A stretch of 64,000 bases of DNA from contig CAYRLG010000004.1 in the NCBI GenBank assembly GCA_964425195.1, forward strand, positions 123,537 through 187,536, read 5' to 3'. Positions 63,497-64,000 of the stretch are shown here, piece by piece. Source of the DNA: Desulfamplus sp964425195 (GTDB lineage Bacteria > Desulfobacterota > Desulfobacteria > Desulfobacterales > Desulfobacteraceae). Each line of letters starts with the position of its first letter. Position 1 is the first letter of the stretch. Under the pieces are notes generated by a model, which was not told the origin of the DNA, searched no databases, and worked only from the letters and a program-made list of their open reading frames with translations. The position numbers and the translations under genes were made by a program.

Positions 63497-64000
63497 ATGG
63501 TGATGGCTCGTACAGCAACGATAAAACGACAGACAAAAGAGACAACCGTTGAGGCAGAAATCTCATTTGAGGGAAGTGGAAAAGCTGACATCTCAACTGG
63601 GATTCCATTTTTTGATCACATGTTAACCCTCTTTACAGTGCATGGTTTTTTAGATTTAAAACTTAAAGCAGTAGGTGATCTTGATGTCGATTTTCACCAT
63701 ACTGTAGAAGATGTAGGGCTTGTACTTGGTCAAGTCATCTCAAATGCACTGGGCGATAGAAAGGGAATATGTCGCTATGGCGAAGGTGCGGTTACAATGG
63801 ATGAAGCATTCTCGAGGGTAAATGTGGATATGTCAAATAGACCGTTCCTTGTATATAATATTCCACAGAATATAAGATCATCAGGGGCATTTGATGCATA
63901 CCTTGCAAAAGAGTTTTTTAGGGCATTAAGCGTTAAGGCTGGAATGAATCTTCATATTAATGCTCTATATGGTGAAAATGAACACCATATTTTAGAGTCT
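63497..64000 (+). CDS. hisB: Imidazoleglycerol-phosphate dehydratase, 3' end cut by window
   Basis: The reading frame runs to the window end (168 codons visible). ATG 63497 or 63503 could be the start; AAGGG lies 4 or 10 nt upstream, so 63503 is more typical. The protein begins with ARTATIKRQTKETTVEAEI, then STGIPFFDHMLTLFTVHG, VDFHHTVEDVGLVLGQ, GICRYGEGAVTMDEAF and GENEHHILES, the metal-binding His clusters of HisB. It catalyses dehydration of imidazole glycerol phosphate. It is monofunctional, without an N-terminal phosphatase. Confidence 0.95.
   Translation, partial: MVMARTATIKRQTKETTVEAEISFEGSGKADISTGIPFFDHMLTLFTVHGFLDLKLKAVGDLDVDFHHTVEDVGLVLGQVISNALGDRKGICRYGEGAVTMDEAFSRVNVDMSNRPFLVYNIPQNIRSSGAFDAYLAKEFFRALSVKAGMNLHINALYGENEHHILES

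Overview
The window is an AT-rich bacterial chromosome segment (one 100-N assembly gap) with about 51 protein-coding genes and no rRNA, tRNA or CRISPR array that I can see. Gene content points to an anaerobic deltaproteobacterium (Desulfobacterota, probably Desulfobacterales-like): a sarcosine-oxidase-type complex wired to electron-transfer flavoproteins and a HdrD/NarI-type membrane Fe-S reductase, anaerobic cobalamin/siroheme enzymes (CbiX, CbiD, a CobA-HemD fusion), SelA, a NiFe hydrogenase, hybrid kinases and a MoeA-periplasmic-binding-protein fusion. The taxonomic call is inference from content, not from a marker comparison.

Layout. 2-712: end of a Cache/HAMP-type sensor. 842-14420 (minus strand): a methylated-amine oxidation block in transcription order soxB-soxD-soxA-soxG-FAD oxidoreductase-etfB-etfA-etfB-etfA-membrane Fe-S reductase-uspA. 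Amine oxidation would pass electrons through ETF to the quinone pool, with the one-carbon unit probably going to tetrahydrofolate through the GcvT-like part of SoxA. 14756-16562: rnhA and a NamZ-type muramidase. 16806-20832: hisC-cmk-rpsA, then a Crp/Fnr regulator. 21795-25803: mtnA, a second FAD amine oxidoreductase, a CvfB-like S1 protein, cbiX.

25855-32524 (minus strand) is the most interesting block: NiFe hydrogenase small subunit, large subunit, a soluble PAS hybrid histidine kinase with two receiver domains and an HPt domain, and a REC-GGDEF diguanylate cyclase. The hydrogenase has no Tat signal, its large subunit ends exactly at the DPCxxCxxH motif, and one proximal-cluster Cys is replaced by Asp. 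I read it as a cytoplasmic H2-sensing hydrogenase controlling c-di-GMP through a phosphorelay.

32749-44257: nth, cbiD, tpx, a CheD-HDOD fusion, selA, a TPR protein, gmhA, an FmdB zinc ribbon, hemC and cobA-hemD. 44308-49326 is an accessory island: a DUF433/DUF5615 toxin-antitoxin pair, a single-chain restriction-modification enzyme, and an Rpn/PD-(D/E)XK transposase-like protein whose 21-bp tandem repeats caused the assembly gap. 49330-61369: moaA, prfB with a programmed +1 frameshift, lnt, a secreted nuclease, moeA-PBP, cinA, an alpha/beta hydrolase, a Sua5/YciO protein, sppA and a metalloprotease-like protein. 61439-64000: a YcaO-TPR protein and the start of hisB, cut by the window end.

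A family of about 28-46 nt palindromes with GTAGAGAC/GTCTCTAC arms recurs in four intergenic spaces, and a separate cluster of four hairpins lies downstream of gmhA. Many conserved enzymes carry short hydrophilic insertions, some of them visibly direct repeats.
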